DNA from: Owenia fusiformis
Taxonomy: Eukaryota > Annelida > Polychaeta > Sabellida > Oweniidae
NCBI GenBank assembly: GCA_903813345.2
Contig: CAIIXF020000004.1
Coordinates: 22,881,985-22,945,984 of the forward strand
Direction: 5' to 3'
Length of the DNA stretch: 64,000 bases
Shown: one piece after another, positions 1-10,433 of the stretch
Numbering within the stretch: position 1 is the stretch's first letter
How the letters are laid out: every line of letters starts with the position of its first letter
Program-made: the position numbers and the translations under genes
The notes under the pieces: model-generated
Database searches by the model: none
What the model saw: the letters and a program-made list of their open reading frames with translations, nothing else
Told to the model about the DNA's origin: nothing

Positions 1-1847
1 ACCCCTGACGACAATGATAAAAAACAGTCATGTGATGAGGCAGTGTCTAATGCTTCTGTGGTAGGATCTAGCAGCGGCTCTGCTGATGAACCCACAGTAC
101 AGGATTTTGCCATAACCCCACATTCTACCCCTGATAGTGGAGTAAGCAGTTATGGACCCAAAGACATTCCTTTCAGGAATCGCGATGGCAGACCAGCTCT
201 TGTGTATCACAATAACTTCATGTGTGAAAATCTGGAGATGTGCGACGTTGATTTGGCGACATTGGAGAAAGGTAAAGCAAACACATTGTTCAAGTTAAAT
301 GCATCAGTTTATTCACTTGGTATATATTAAATGTCCAAAAATACTGCTACCCACCTAGTTACACAGACGTATCGTCAGTGTATCATGGCGGAACTACTTC
401 CGGGACTGGGTTTCAGTAAGATTTTTTTATTTCCCGATTTACACCTACTTATAAGTCACGTTGTGGATCATAATTTGGCTCGAAGTTAAGGAAGATAGTC
501 TAGTTTGAGAATGTGTCGATGGTTTAAGGTTTTATATATTAACGAGGACACAATTCACGTATTTAGTCCCTCGCTTTTGTTACACTGACGAACGACCAAT
601 ATCAGTGTAATATTGGCAATATTAATGTCGATCGTCCCTGTAACAAAAGCGAGGGATTTAATATGTGAAATGCGTCTTCGTTAACATACCAAACCTAAAA
701 CCATCGACACATTCTCAAACTAGACTATCTCCCATAACTTCGAGCCAAATTATAATCGTGATTTATAAGTAGATGTAAATCGAGAAATAAAAATATCTTA
801 CCGAATTCAAATCCCGGAAGTAGTTCCGCCATGATACACTGACGATACGTCTGTGTAACTAGGTGGGTAGCAGTGAAAAAGACATAGATCATGGTTTATT
901 TATGTAGTTCAATTTTATTTATTTTTTCAGACGTCATAATATCATTTCAAAGGCCCTTGCAAATGTTGTTGCAATGTCACACAATTCTAGTACCAAGTGA
1001 CTGTATTACTGATCATGTTTTACGGAATTGTTGGTCGTAAATGGCTTTGTATTGCGGTCAGTTTGCAGTAAACGTTTCTTGTGTTTGTTTTGTTAGGTGA
1101 CATCTTTCACAAGCACTCTCGACATGGTCTAACACGTAAAAAGCAAGTACTGGTGAAAGTTATAACGAATGCTTCAATGGAGTCCAATACATATGCAATA
1201 TCTTGGAATAGTACGCGGCATCCGTTAGTTCTCATATCTGAACTAATATCAGTGAACTGTAGAAAGGATAAAGGTATGGGTAATTCAATCATAATTCAAT
1301 CATATATACATATGTATATATCAGGGGTGGATCTGAGAACCAACAAGGGGGGGGGGGGCAAATTTCAGGTCAGAGAAAAAAATTTGGGCCCCTTAAACCC
1401 AAAAGTGGGCCCAAATTTTGAGGCCCATTTTCTTCAAAATTAGGTCTGAAATAAGGCCTTAAAAGGCCCAGTAATGACCAAAAAGGCCCACTTTTGGGAT
1501 CCTATCAAATTTTTTTGGGGCCCAATTTTTTTTTCTGGGCCCACCCCAGATCCGCCAGTGTATATTATGTAAATTATCTATCTTTGAAATTGACTACCTT
1601 AAATACTAGTACGTGTCGATTGTATAAAATATAGATTCTTATTCACATATAATATGTGTTCGTATCTAACCTACATCGTATAACACATGTATGCATTTCA
1701 GACCTCTATCTGCTGGTCCTAGAAACGACAGGAAGAACGTTTACATTTTCTACCAAGTCTGCAGATATTGTGAGGAAATGGTATAAGGGACTCAATAAGC
1801 TATTTGATATAGAGGTGGAGCTGAATACTTGTATTTGGAATCTCTAG
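1..1847 (+). CDS. Polyketide synthase copy A, 3' end only (linker after ACP plus C-terminal PH-like domain)
   Basis: Three coding exons are visible: 1-271 (open at the left edge), 1097-1273 and 1702-1847 (stop TAG at 1845-1847). Introns are 272-1096 (donor GTAAAG, acceptor TTGTTAG) and 1274-1701 (donor GTATGG, acceptor TTTCAG). Phases agree: the codons split across the junctions read Gly and Asp. The first exon encodes the low-complexity Ser/Asp-rich linker that follows the acyl carrier protein in copy B. The next two encode a PH-like domain, with the beta-strand [13 protein letters not shown] and the C-terminal helix containing KWYKGLNKL. The protein is nearly identical to the end of copy B (for example DSGVSS versus GGVSS in the linker), so it is a recent paralogue. 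No stop or frameshift is seen, so it looks functional. The KS to ACP part lies left of the window. Confidence 0.85.
272..1096 (+). other. Intron of PKS copy A, carrying a MITE
   Basis: This intron is 825 bases, against 271 bases (43430-43700) in copy B. Almost all the excess is the inverted-repeat element at 342-875. The remaining intron sequence aligns with copy B. Confidence 0.8.
342..875. mobile_element. Foldback MITE, 534 bp, in PKS copy A intron
   Basis: The left end begins TACTGCTACCCACCTAGTT and the right end is its reverse complement, AACTAGGTGGGTAGCAGTG. Inverted similarity extends over about 230 bases on each side. The flanks carry a 5-base AAAAA repeat (337-341 and 876-880). Copy B has one AAAAA and no insert at the homologous place, so this is a clean insertion with a known empty site. 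No coding sequence is seen. The superfamily is uncertain. Confidence 0.85.
1322..1560. mobile_element. G/C-tract MITE in second intron of PKS copy A
   Basis: This is an insert of about 239 bases, rich in GGGCCC and poly-G, poly-A and poly-T runs. It starts CAGGGGTGGATCTGAG and ends CCCCAGATCCGCCAGTG, so the ends are imperfect inverted repeats. It lies in a TATA-rich target. Copy B has a different element at the same intron position (43917-44989). The CAGNG termini suggest a hAT-like non-autonomous element, but the superfamily is inferred. Confidence 0.6.
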
Positions 1848-3665
1848 GTTTACAAAACAATCAATATTAGTAAACCCTTTGCAATTGGACAACGTGAATG
1901 CTTGCTATTTTTCCACCGAATAGAGCTTATGTTGGGATATAAAAAACTCGCCTCTCGAGGTGCAAACTCAGATACCGATGTTTTGATTTGTTATTTCACT
2001 ATAGTTGTTGCCTGATTAGTCCATGGTATGACTTTGGAATATGAGGAATCCATAGCACAATGTAGCGCAGCAACATTTGAACCAATATCTAAGGAGGTCC
2101 CTATTTCTTGATTTTTTAAAATACCGTTGGCTGAAAAACTTCTGTCTTTTGGGTCAAAATATGTATCTTATTACAAGGTGTCAAAAAATGTAAACAAACT
2201 CATTCGAATTTTTACACATATTATAAAACCCAAGATGGTATGCGCATCTTGTGAAAAGTTCGCAACAACAACTTTTAGAAACGATAGTCAGTCCACGGCT
2301 TAAATCCTTAAGTATACTACCAATCAGAAAGACATTTTCTGGTATTTCCTAAATGGGACATTATACGCGTATCCTAACTATTTTTAATTAGATATACAAC
2401 TACATACAACTAGTACAACTGTATCGTTTCAATTTCTATAATTATATTATAATCAAGATCACAGCAAGAAACAAGTCTCAATCAGTCAGACTGCTTACTT
2501 GTATCTATATTTCATTATTAAGCATCAATGAGTCCATTAGTTGGGTAATTTTTCCCCGTGCCAAAGATGTAAGATGGCTGCATTTGGAATAAGTTTTGTT
2601 GTGAAGACGGATTGGTTGAGAATGCATCCATCTTGCTAGGTGTCTTGCTATGTTACCTTACATGGAGTTGTTGATTATTATGTTTGTACTCATTTAGACC
2701 GTTTTAGTTTTATTTAATAAATTGATTAAATACTATATTTACATTATTGTGAAGTTCTTATGACATAAGCGTAGATGTATACAAGGTGTCCGGGAAGTAC
2801 GATTTAAATGCTTCTTATTGAGATGAAACTACTACAGATTGTAGAATGACATCATAAAAGTTTATCCTGCGACTGCCAGTAAAGGCGATTGGCAAACTAT
2901 GTATGAATATATTTAGATGATGAAATAAATTGTTAATCTATAAAAAAAATAGTAACGTGAGTCGGGGGTATATAGAGCAACGTCACAATTGTGCTTTACA
3001 ATTCCTTTTCTATGGATCATTTCATATTACTTCTATTATTCAGTATTATGTATTCCCCAGCATTATCTACCAGTGTTATTAATCTAGCGGTCTTTTTAAG
3101 CATTTGTAAACATTCCTTGGGTTTTACTGGTTGGTGACATTACAACTACAGAGTTCATGATTTGTATCATTACATCATTATACAAAAGAACATTATTGCA
3201 ACAATAATACAGAGCAAATCATTGAAAGAAAATACAATAATGAACATAATTATGCATCACGTGGTTACATTTTTAGTAATATACATTTGAACTATGTTTT
3301 GGAACTGCTCCGCATACTTCTCACCACCGTAACAATGACAACCGTAACTTTTACACATTTAGACTACATGTGTATGAAAATTGATAGATATTTTGTAATA
3401 ATGTTCCTCTACAATATGTAGCAGTTTCATGTAAAAAAACTAACATCTCTTAAAATGAGAGTATTTGTATCTTTTCCTCCCGTACACCCTGTACTTGGAT
3501 CCAGGTATCAGTATTAGGACGTCATTCTGTAACAACCGGGGGTCACACTCAACTAGCCGTGACCTAATACAAAATTACGAGATGTTAAAATATTTGATAT
3601 TACCATGGTAGCGTATTGATAGAGTTCGATGGTTGGTATTTGATTTTAACCTACTGTCAAACTTG
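1848..3665. other. Downstream flank of PKS copy A; no gene recognised
   Basis: AT-rich sequence with no convincing ORF. It aligns almost base for base with pieces of 45294-49120 downstream of copy B. The copy B version is interrupted by a 0.2-kb MITE, a truncated LINE and a 1-kb mariner-like element that are absent here. This stretch is therefore close to the unoccupied state. 3'UTR and polyadenylation sites are not clearly marked. Confidence 0.6.
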
Positions 3666-3667
3666 TT

Positions 3668-4275
3668 TCGCGGTAAACACGATACAAAAATATGTCATAT
3701 TCCGCAACAAATATGGCATATTCACTTGCGGTGTATGACAGATTCACCTGCAGTATATGGCATACACACTAACCAATGATGACGCGATACGGAAATACGT
3801 AATTGTCAATTGCATCGATTGAACGAACAAGTAAAACGTTATAAATTATTATAATGATTACTGAATCAACAGTACTGTGTATCGAATATATTAACTTAGC
3901 AGAAGTATCAGTCACTAATCTCGCGTAATAAACTTTCTCAATCAAACCAGGATTCATATATTAGTACTCGACGCACTAACTAATTTGGTAATCCAGCGTA
4001 GTTTTACATTAAGAGGCGATTCTCGCAAGCAATCAAACCAAGGCTTTCTGTATCACGTTTTCATCTGCGGTATATGTCATATTCACCTGTGTTATATGAC
4101 ATATTTCTCATGTGAGTATCAGGTATTCACTGTAATCAATGTATCGCATATTCACTGCGGAATATCGCATATTCACCTGCGGAATATGCCATATACCGCA
4201 GGTGAGTAGGGCATATTCACCCGTATCACAAATACCGCGCAACCATGAATGTATGCCATATACCGCGTAACAAAT
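3668..4275. repeat. Interspersed array of short palindromic GCGGTATATGGCATATTC-type units
   Basis: Variants of CGCGGTATATGGCATATTC and its reverse complement recur many times in both orientations (3668-3765 and 4060-4275). They are separated by CACCTGCGGAATATGCCATA-type joins. Neighbouring units are therefore mutually inverted and could form multiple hairpins. The same array is present downstream of copy B at 49455-50010. Short ORFs here are by-products of the repeat. Confidence 0.7.
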
Positions 4276-4794
4276 CCCATAAACTTGATAGAAAATGAAA
4301 TTGTAAAATTCAAAACAAAAATTCACAAAGTTCAAAACGATATGAATATAACTTGACCATCACATATATTAATTCAATCTTTCATCCATGTGTTTCAAGA
4401 ATGCCTCTAAGGCTTTTGTAAAAACTGCTCTAATAGGCAAAAGTTGTTGGCACCAAATTCAAATGTTACGAAAAGTTTAGACCTTGCCAACCTTACGAAT
4501 TATTGAAATACCAGTAATTAAATTAACAAATATGTGGAATAATAAATATTAAGTACCTATGAAATCAAAATTGCAATTTTTAGATACCCTTTTCAGAAGT
4601 ATGGAAAAAATCAGAACTCAGGATACCGATCATACGGGCTGCCATAATGTAACTAAATTTGCATTTTTACCGACGGGACCATTTTGGTCCCATATGATAT
4701 CACTGGCGAATCGCCCCATTAAACACGAGCCATTGCGTTCTGGGCGTGCTTCATGGTATCCTGATTTGGTCTTATTTATCGTCGGTATGAATCA

Positions 4795-5025
4795 CTAGAC
4801 CATCAATAACATGATGATACTATCTCCAAAGTGCGCGTATTTGGCACTACTAGCTGCATCCATTCTAAAGGAATGTTGGCTAAAATTATCCGCATTCAAA
4901 CCCAGTCGTTGAAGATCACTTTTAAGATGATTATTAAACAAGGCTCGCTTCAATGGTTCACCATCAAAAGTCAAGAAGAATAGATCATTTGATCGACCTC
5001 CGTGACAGAGACATTGCATATTCAA
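4795..5025 (-). pseudogene. Tyrosine recombinase C-terminal fragment (DIRS/Crypton-type)
   Basis: The minus-strand reading frame contains FLTFDGEPL, then LNADNFSQHSFRMDAASSA and AHFGDSIIM. The HSFR box followed by a small-residue helix matches the conserved His-x-x-Arg region of tyrosine recombinases carried by DIRS-like retrotransposons and Cryptons. Only about 75 residues remain, and no catalytic Tyr is seen before the stop. A parallel copy downstream of PKS copy B is split by a 3.2-kb insertion. The assignment rests on this motif alone. Confidence 0.5.
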
Positions 5026-5736
5026 ATATTGTTTTGTTTTGCGTCATCCTACCTAGGTTAATATATAGTTTGTCTTGACATCCCCATATTGATATGTACG
5101 AATGTTGTTGAACACATTTTTGTAAATTCCTCACATCTGAGGAAACCGAAAAATGCAATAGTGTTGGATACTTTTAGCATGAGCTCTGTATATCCCATGC
5201 CACCATAGTTGTTGTGCATTTTCATTTTAGTGAGTCTGATTTATGACAAAACGTTTCAGATTGTGATAGAAGCGTGAATTTTGGAATATAACTTCCTTAT
5301 CCAATTTTAAAAAAATTGATCCGTGGCCGCAAGCTAAATTTTAAAAATTTCAGATAAAATTCAAGATGGCCGCCATAGCATGTCATTATCGTCAAGAATT
5401 TTACAAGAATAGAAAATGTTGAATGTATTCAGCTAAATAAGAGTTATGTGTCAGTAGAAACATTGACTTAAGACCTTAAATAGCTTTTGAGGTACACTTT
5501 ACCTTATTATATGACTATTTCATAATAAGTAATGGTGTTTAACAAGGATCTATATTTGATCCCTCACTTATTTTATCATCCAGTCACTAATGCTCAAAAT
5601 ATAGATCTAAAATGTCAAATATTGCTGCTGTAACATTCTTTTAAAAGGTCACAGATAACTGTTGTCACTCTGAAGACAGGTCCACACTTTCTCATATGAA
5701 TTGACATAGTTAAATGTTAACGTTTATCCTTCCATA

Positions 5737-6048
5737 TTATGACAATTTCCATAACACTTGCAAAGTTCGGTGCATAAAAGTCCACTTTTGTGGCATGAGC
5801 ATCTGGCTCCTTATGATGTCAGGATACATTAGGGCACTTAGTCCATTTGTAATCTCTGGATAAACATTCCACAGCTTCCATGCTTGAAGTTTCCCATGTC
5901 CGTAGAAACATGAAGTTGTATCAGATCTAGCACCCTGGCCACGCTTCTGTCTAGTTGACATTTTTAGACTTTTATCGAGATACTCATCCCACACCAAATC
6001 AAGGCGGGCAACATATTGTAATTCTGCCATCACGCTTGGTAGAAACAC
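5737..6048 (-). CDS. C-terminal part of the element-borne uncharacterised protein
   Basis: 103 codons. Residues near the start read YVARLDLVWDEYLDKSLK, followed by TRQKRGQGAR. From memory, the pattern V-W-D-x-Y-x-x-x-S-L-K-x-x-T-R-x-K-R-G recurs in long uncharacterised proteins of cnidarians and molluscs, near the end of the protein that also contains the AHEQNN motif. Here it lies directly downstream of the ORF carrying that motif (6153-7340), in the same orientation, so both are probably exons or broken pieces of one gene. Function is unknown. Confidence 0.5.
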   Translation of the reverse strand: MFLPSVMAELQYVARLDLVWDEYLDKSLKMSTRQKRGQGARSDTTSCFYGHGKLQAWKLWNVYPEITNGLSALMYPDIIRSQMLMPQKWTFMHRTLQVLWKLS

Positions 6049-6152
6049 GGAGGTCAGATAGTCATTAAAGGTTCTTGCTGTTCCAGGATTTAGGAGGTGA
6101 ATGAGGAAAGCACCATCTATGACTGTAGCTTCTGTAGTTGGGCGCTCTCTAA

Positions 6153-7340
6153 CTAATCTTGCTTGCGTTCATTACAGAATTCTTGGTATTTTCTGCGTCC
6201 CAGGTCTTCTATTGTTCTGACAGTTGTCACCACAGAAGGGTCTGTCATGTCCTTAGTGTCTATTGTATATAGAGTATCATCTGCAGCAAGAAATGGATTT
6301 CCTAGCTTGTCAATGACATCTGTCATGGCAGTTACATTTTGACTGAACTGTTTCTGTATACTTTGGCATTGCTCATGGTGACTGTTATCATCATCGTTTC
6401 TGAGATCACCAACCGCAGAGTTTTCATCAAATTCTTGGACAATCTGGGCAATTCCAGGACCAGCCACCATCCATCGTCTTAGAGCATTTGGGCTTTCTGT
6501 GATTCCTACAACGCCACCTTTGATGAGGGCATTATTTTGCTCATGAGCATGGTCCACAGCTAGTGATGAGAAAGAACGGGCTGACTTGGAGACCGTGAAA
6601 TGTCCTGCAACAAAGGCCTCATGAATGGTTCGATGATTATTTTCAAGTTGAATCATATCTTTAATGTGAACTGGAATCCACCTTGAATAGTTCGTGTGGT
6701 CCAATGAAAAGAACCATGGGCACATTTCTATGAGGACGTCAATATACAGGGGGAAATCTCCAAGACGAAGAGACCTCACAAGAAGAAGTAGCAGCAGCTC
6801 CATATCAAGCGTTATAGCCCAAAACTGGAACATAGGGGACTCTGCTCTCATCTTTGTCTGCCAGTTTTCAAAGGACAAAGGGTCTTCACCAGCAAGTTCT
6901 GTTACTTGAAGATAGATAGCATGAGCTCTTTTCATCAAATTATACAACGCGCATGCAACTAGATCTGTAGTATTAAGTTTGACTAGGATCTTTGGATCTC
7001 GCACAATGTTTGCATATTCACGGATTTTTTCCTCAAGGGCAAATGTAGATACAGAACATAGTTTATCAGTTTGCTGTTCACAAAATAAACATTTTCGATC
7101 ATCGCTCGAACCTGTATTCATGCTTCTACGATACATGTTTTGTGTTTCTGGGAGTATATCATCATTCATCTTTTTCTTGCTAGATACACATTTTCTAGCA
7201 CGTTCAAGTTCACTACTGCTGAATCGTCTGTGACAGCTATGGTGAAATTTTGCATTTTTTAGCAGTGAAGCAAATAGTCCCGAGCCATCATTTAACTTGC
7301 TTAAACCTGCACATCGCTCCAAAACGCAATATTTTGACAT
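6153..7340 (-). CDS. Main ORF of the 4-kb element: uncharacterised protein with AHEQNN motif
   Basis: 395 codons without a break. The N-terminal part holds a Cys/His cluster (SCHRRF, then CLFCEQQ and LCS) that could bind zinc. The centre reads FWAITLDMELLLLLLVRSLR and PWFFSLDHTNYSRWIPVHI. The C-terminal half has SSLAVDHAHEQNNALIKGG and ALRRWMVAGPGIAQ. The Asp-His-Ala-His-Glu-Gln-Asn-Asn block and the RRWMVAGP block are, as I recall, hallmarks of a large family of invertebrate proteins with no assigned function. Flanking inverted repeats suggest the family travels on DNA transposons. Whether this is a transposase is not shown; spaced acidic residues exist but no DDE triad can be assigned. Confidence 0.6.
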   Translation of the reverse strand: MSKYCVLERCAGLSKLNDGSGLFASLLKNAKFHHSCHRRFSSSELERARKCVSSKKKMNDDILPETQNMYRRSMNTGSSDDRKCLFCEQQTDKLCSVSTFALEEKIREYANIVRDPKILVKLNTTDLVACALYNLMKRAHAIYLQVTELAGEDPLSFENWQTKMRAESPMFQFWAITLDMELLLLLLVRSLRLGDFPLYIDVLIEMCPWFFSLDHTNYSRWIPVHIKDMIQLENNHRTIHEAFVAGHFTVSKSARSFSSLAVDHAHEQNNALIKGGVVGITESPNALRRWMVAGPGIAQIVQEFDENSAVGDLRNDDDNSHHEQCQSIQKQFSQNVTAMTDVIDKLGNPFLAADDTLYTIDTKDMTDPSVVTTVRTIEDLGRRKYQEFCNERKQD

Positions 7341-7445
7341 ATATTGTTTTTACACTTTCAAGCTCTAATATAAAGTTTATGTAAATAAAAATTGTTTTTT
7401 TCTGCGTAATATCAAAGAACAATCATTTAGTTAAAAAAATAAAAA

Positions 7446-7515
7446 GGCGGGTGCGGGATTCGAACCCGGGCCTCCCGCGTGCTAAGCGAGGACTCTACCC
7501 CTACACCACCGTGTC
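7446..7515 (-). tRNA. tRNA-Ala(AGC)-like sequence, probably a pseudogene or tRNA-derived promoter
   Basis: On the minus strand an A box (TGGTGTAGGGG) and a perfect B box (GGTTCGAATCC) are correctly spaced. The anticodon stem CTCGC/GCGGG closes the loop TTAGCAC, giving anticodon AGC (Ala). The T stem pairs at four of five positions. However, the putative acceptor strands (GACACGG and ACCCGCC) do not pair, and the D stem is weak. Polymerase III promoter elements are therefore intact, but a functional tRNA is unlikely. It lies inside the 4-kb transposon between two of its coding segments. A short T run follows on the minus strand. Confidence 0.6.
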
Positions 7516-7746
7516 CTAGTGAAGAGTGAAAGTAATTAAACTCTAATTATTTTGAATGCTATGATTCGGAAGTGACGTCACGTTCTTCATTTAGAAACCT
7601 TTCCAAAATCATATTGCCGGCACCGATCGAAGCAAATTCAATGAAAAATCTTTGAAATGACACATTTATCGTAAGTATTTCTACACAAGATTTGCCCCAT
7701 TTGTTCATCATTCTATAATCTTTCATTAAGCTCAAAATGATAAAGT

Positions 7747-7986
7747 TCACCCCCGAAACAACCCAAGATTGCGTTTCGGAGGGAAGTCCAGCTTTAAGTC
7801 TACTTTCATAGGCAAACAGTTAAATTCATGGAACTCTTCAAGATTGGTAGCCAGGACCTCATACGTATGTCCTTTACTTTGTATGGGATTGTTTACTGGA
7901 CATCTTAGAGGTTCATCTTTTACTTCCTTACATAAAACACATCTGTTCCAGATAATGTCTTTCTCAGATTTATTTGCAGTCTCCAT
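7747..7986 (-). CDS. N-terminal Cys-containing ORF of the 4-kb element
   Basis: 79 codons beginning METANKSEKD. It contains CVLCKEVKDEPLRCP, spaced like a zinc-binding knuckle, then HTYEVLATNLEEF. The arrangement resembles the N-terminal exon of the AHEQNN protein family, and the order and strand match the main ORF at 6153-7340. The two are separated by about 400 bases containing the tRNA-like sequence, which would be an intron. A clear splice pair was not identified. Low-confidence functional call. Confidence 0.45.
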   Translation of the reverse strand: METANKSEKDIIWNRCVLCKEVKDEPLRCPVNNPIQSKGHTYEVLATNLEEFHEFNCLPMKVDLKLDFPPKRNLGLFRG

Positions 7987-8011
7987 GGTCTTAGCAAGAT
8001 ATAGTCCCTAA

Positions 8012-9094
8012 CAGATCACCACATTTACTTATGAAGCACTTGTCATTATTTTATGATCATAGATTCATAGTTCATTTCTTTACAAAAGTATTCACACTAC
8101 TTGGGTCAAATCAAGAAATTAAAACTACTAAAACCACTGCCTCACAGACTTTTTAGCAGTATTGAAAAATGCTTAAAGATGAAGAGAATTTACCAGTGCT
8201 AAAACATCTGGTATAGGCTAATCATTTAATAACAAATATAACTTTTTAGATGCAGTGTTTAGAGTATACATATTTCTTGATGTGTATTAAGTAATGTGAT
8301 ACTTTGGTAATATACATTTTGCAGTTAGATTGACAAAATAGATTTTAGGTTCATAATTCACAGTTTCTCAACTTTTCCTATCTCCTTACTGGAGAACTCT
8401 GTCACACACCACATATTCAATTAATGAAACTTCATCAAACTCAGAGTTACAGTAAAAGGTTCATTGTTGGTTTAATTTAAATAGGAAAGTCTGAACAACC
8501 AAAATTGTAATAAAATCATCAAAATAGAAAATAATGTCTGCTAATTGCTATCTCATCATACAGATTCATACAGTCCACTCAAAAGCACACACCATTTATT
8601 CATTTATGGATACATTAATATCATTTCAATTCCAAATGAAGTTTTTTCTGAAGAAAGAATGCATATTAAGGTGAATAAAGTCAATGAATCACAACAGTAG
8701 CAGTAGTTCTCTTAAAACTAAGAATTGCGTTGATTGTGCCAGCACAATCTGGAGCACAACCAGTGACACATGCTATGTTTTCTTCTATTAAGCAACTGAT
8801 ATTGAATTCACACCCTTATATATGTTTGAACATATGTGATTGAGAGAGAATCTGATCTACAGCATAACCATCTAAGCATAATATGAACATGTTTATGTTA
8901 ATTCGCATAAAAAACATAATGGTAATAGTGCCGATCCTTGTTTTACACCTATTTTCTTCCCTTAGTGGACACATAATGCATCTAAAATGATTGCTGAGGT
9001 TCAAGAGACATAAAAGTTTCATTTGAACTTAAATCTAGCACTTGTAGCTCAATACATGATTATATTTTTCATTTGTATTAACATTTGGAAAGAT
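8012..9094. other. Non-coding left portion of the 4-kb element
   Basis: AT-rich sequence between the N-terminal ORF and the right inverted arm. Given the minus orientation of the cargo it could hold its promoter. No repeat, RNA gene or plausible coding segment is seen. Confidence 0.4.
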
Positions 9095-9446
9095 CGTCGG
9101 ATATATTGGCGGCCATCTTGAATTTTGGGACCAAAAAGTGAAAATTTTTCTTGCGGCCACGGATCAATTTTTTTAAAACTCTCTAAAGAAACTCTGTACC
9201 AAAATTCACGCTTCTATCACAATTTGAAACGTTCTGGTGGTATTTTCCCTAAATCTGTCTCACTATTTCATTTCATTATATATTTATTCAATTCAAAGGT
9301 ATACAGTAATTACAGTAGTAGCGCACTTTGCATTATAGGCTAGCATTTCAAGTTATACATAAAACAACATTTAAGGACATTTAAGGAAGGCGGGTGAGTA
9401 AGTGCCAGTAAGCTTAGATGCCAACAGTAAATCAGGAAGAAATGAA

Positions 9447-10433
9447 TTAAGTTATAGTAGAAACGAATTCAACAAACTTTTCTTTTAAATCAGAATCCTT
9501 TCCAAGTGAAAGGGAATTTTGAAAAATTAGAGATTCAATTTTTTCTTGTCCATTGAGTGGGGTCCATAGGTTGTACTGTTCGAGGGATTCTTCAAGGCGT
9601 TTTCTTTGAGTAGAATGGCGCTTGCAATGCAGAATTAAATGTTTTTGGGCTGCACTCTTACCACAGACACATAGGTTAGATGTGTTAGGAAAATTATGGG
9701 CAAACTTTTGTGATTCAAAATAAAGTCCACATCTAATTCTGTTTAGGATGATTTCTTGTTTTCGAGATAGATTTAGTTTTGATGTTGTATTGAAGTCAGT
9801 GAATTTTAAAGTTTTGTTTTTGATTTTACTTTTGAACATTGATATGGTGGGAATAGACCTATCTTCTGGAGATAACCTGTTCCATTCAGAAATTAATCGC
9901 AATACTGGTGCTTTATTAAGTCGAGTGCTTGATTTTGCCGGTATTTGGAAAGGTCTATGAGTTCTAAGAACCCTTCTTGGCTCAGATTTATAACGGTCAA
10001 AAAGTTCAATTATATAATCGGGTGCCATGTTTTTACAAATCTTAAACATGATAATGTGATCTTTATCTCTTCTTCTGGATTCAAGTGGCTTCCACTTTAG
10101 ACAATTAAGAGTTTTTATAGTATTTGATCCATGAAGAGCCCCTGAGCAGCTGAGTGCTGCTTTGTTATGCAGTCTGTCAAGTTTTATCAAGTTTTGAGCT
10201 GTGCTAGAGCCATAAATTGAACTGCAGTAATCTAAGTGTGGTAAAATAAAGGAATTATATATAAGTTCAAGGTGCTTTGACTTTAATTTGTAGGATAGTG
10301 ATTTCAGTGGGCTGAGCTGTTTTTGCACCTTGCTGGCAAGTTCATTTATGTGTATGTCAAATTTTAAGCGATTGTCAAAAATGAATCCCAAGTGTTTTAT
10401 GGGAAGTTTTGTATGGAATTGTATCTCCTTCAA
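9447..10433 (-). pseudogene. LINE C-terminal segment (RT thumb and Cys-rich tail)
   Basis: 328 codons. It begins in the RT connection region (LPIKHLGFIFDNRLKFD), followed by LPHLDYCSSIYGS and LDRLHNKA, typical of the post-palm part of CR1/L2/Jockey-group reverse transcriptases. The tail holds CVCGKSAAQKHLILHC, a Cys-x-Cys ... His ... Cys knuckle common at LINE C-termini. It overlaps the RT ORF at 10375-11052 in another frame, so at least one frameshift separates them. Confidence 0.8.

Larger units (their letters stand above)
5226..9275. mobile_element. 4-kb inverted-repeat-bounded transposon with a multi-ORF cargo (minus strand)
   Basis: The arms at about 5226-5390 and 9095-9275 are inverted relative to each other. 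They share GTGATAGAAGCGTGAATTTT, TTGATCCGTGGCCGCAAG and TTCAAGATGGCCGCCA blocks in the same order. The homologous flank of PKS copy B (around 54600) lacks the element, so it is an insertion. Inside, on the minus strand, are a Cys-containing N-terminal ORF (7747-7986), the main ORF (6153-7340), a C-terminal ORF (5737-6048) and a tRNA-like sequence (7446-7515). The arms are only about 75-80% alike, so the element is old. No target duplication could be fixed. Confidence 0.7.

Noticed and set aside
3985-4335. ORFs of 74-75 codons on both strands with repeated His-Ile-His and Tyr-Gly-Ile
   Set aside because: Products of the alternating palindromic repeat array, and not conserved in the second array.
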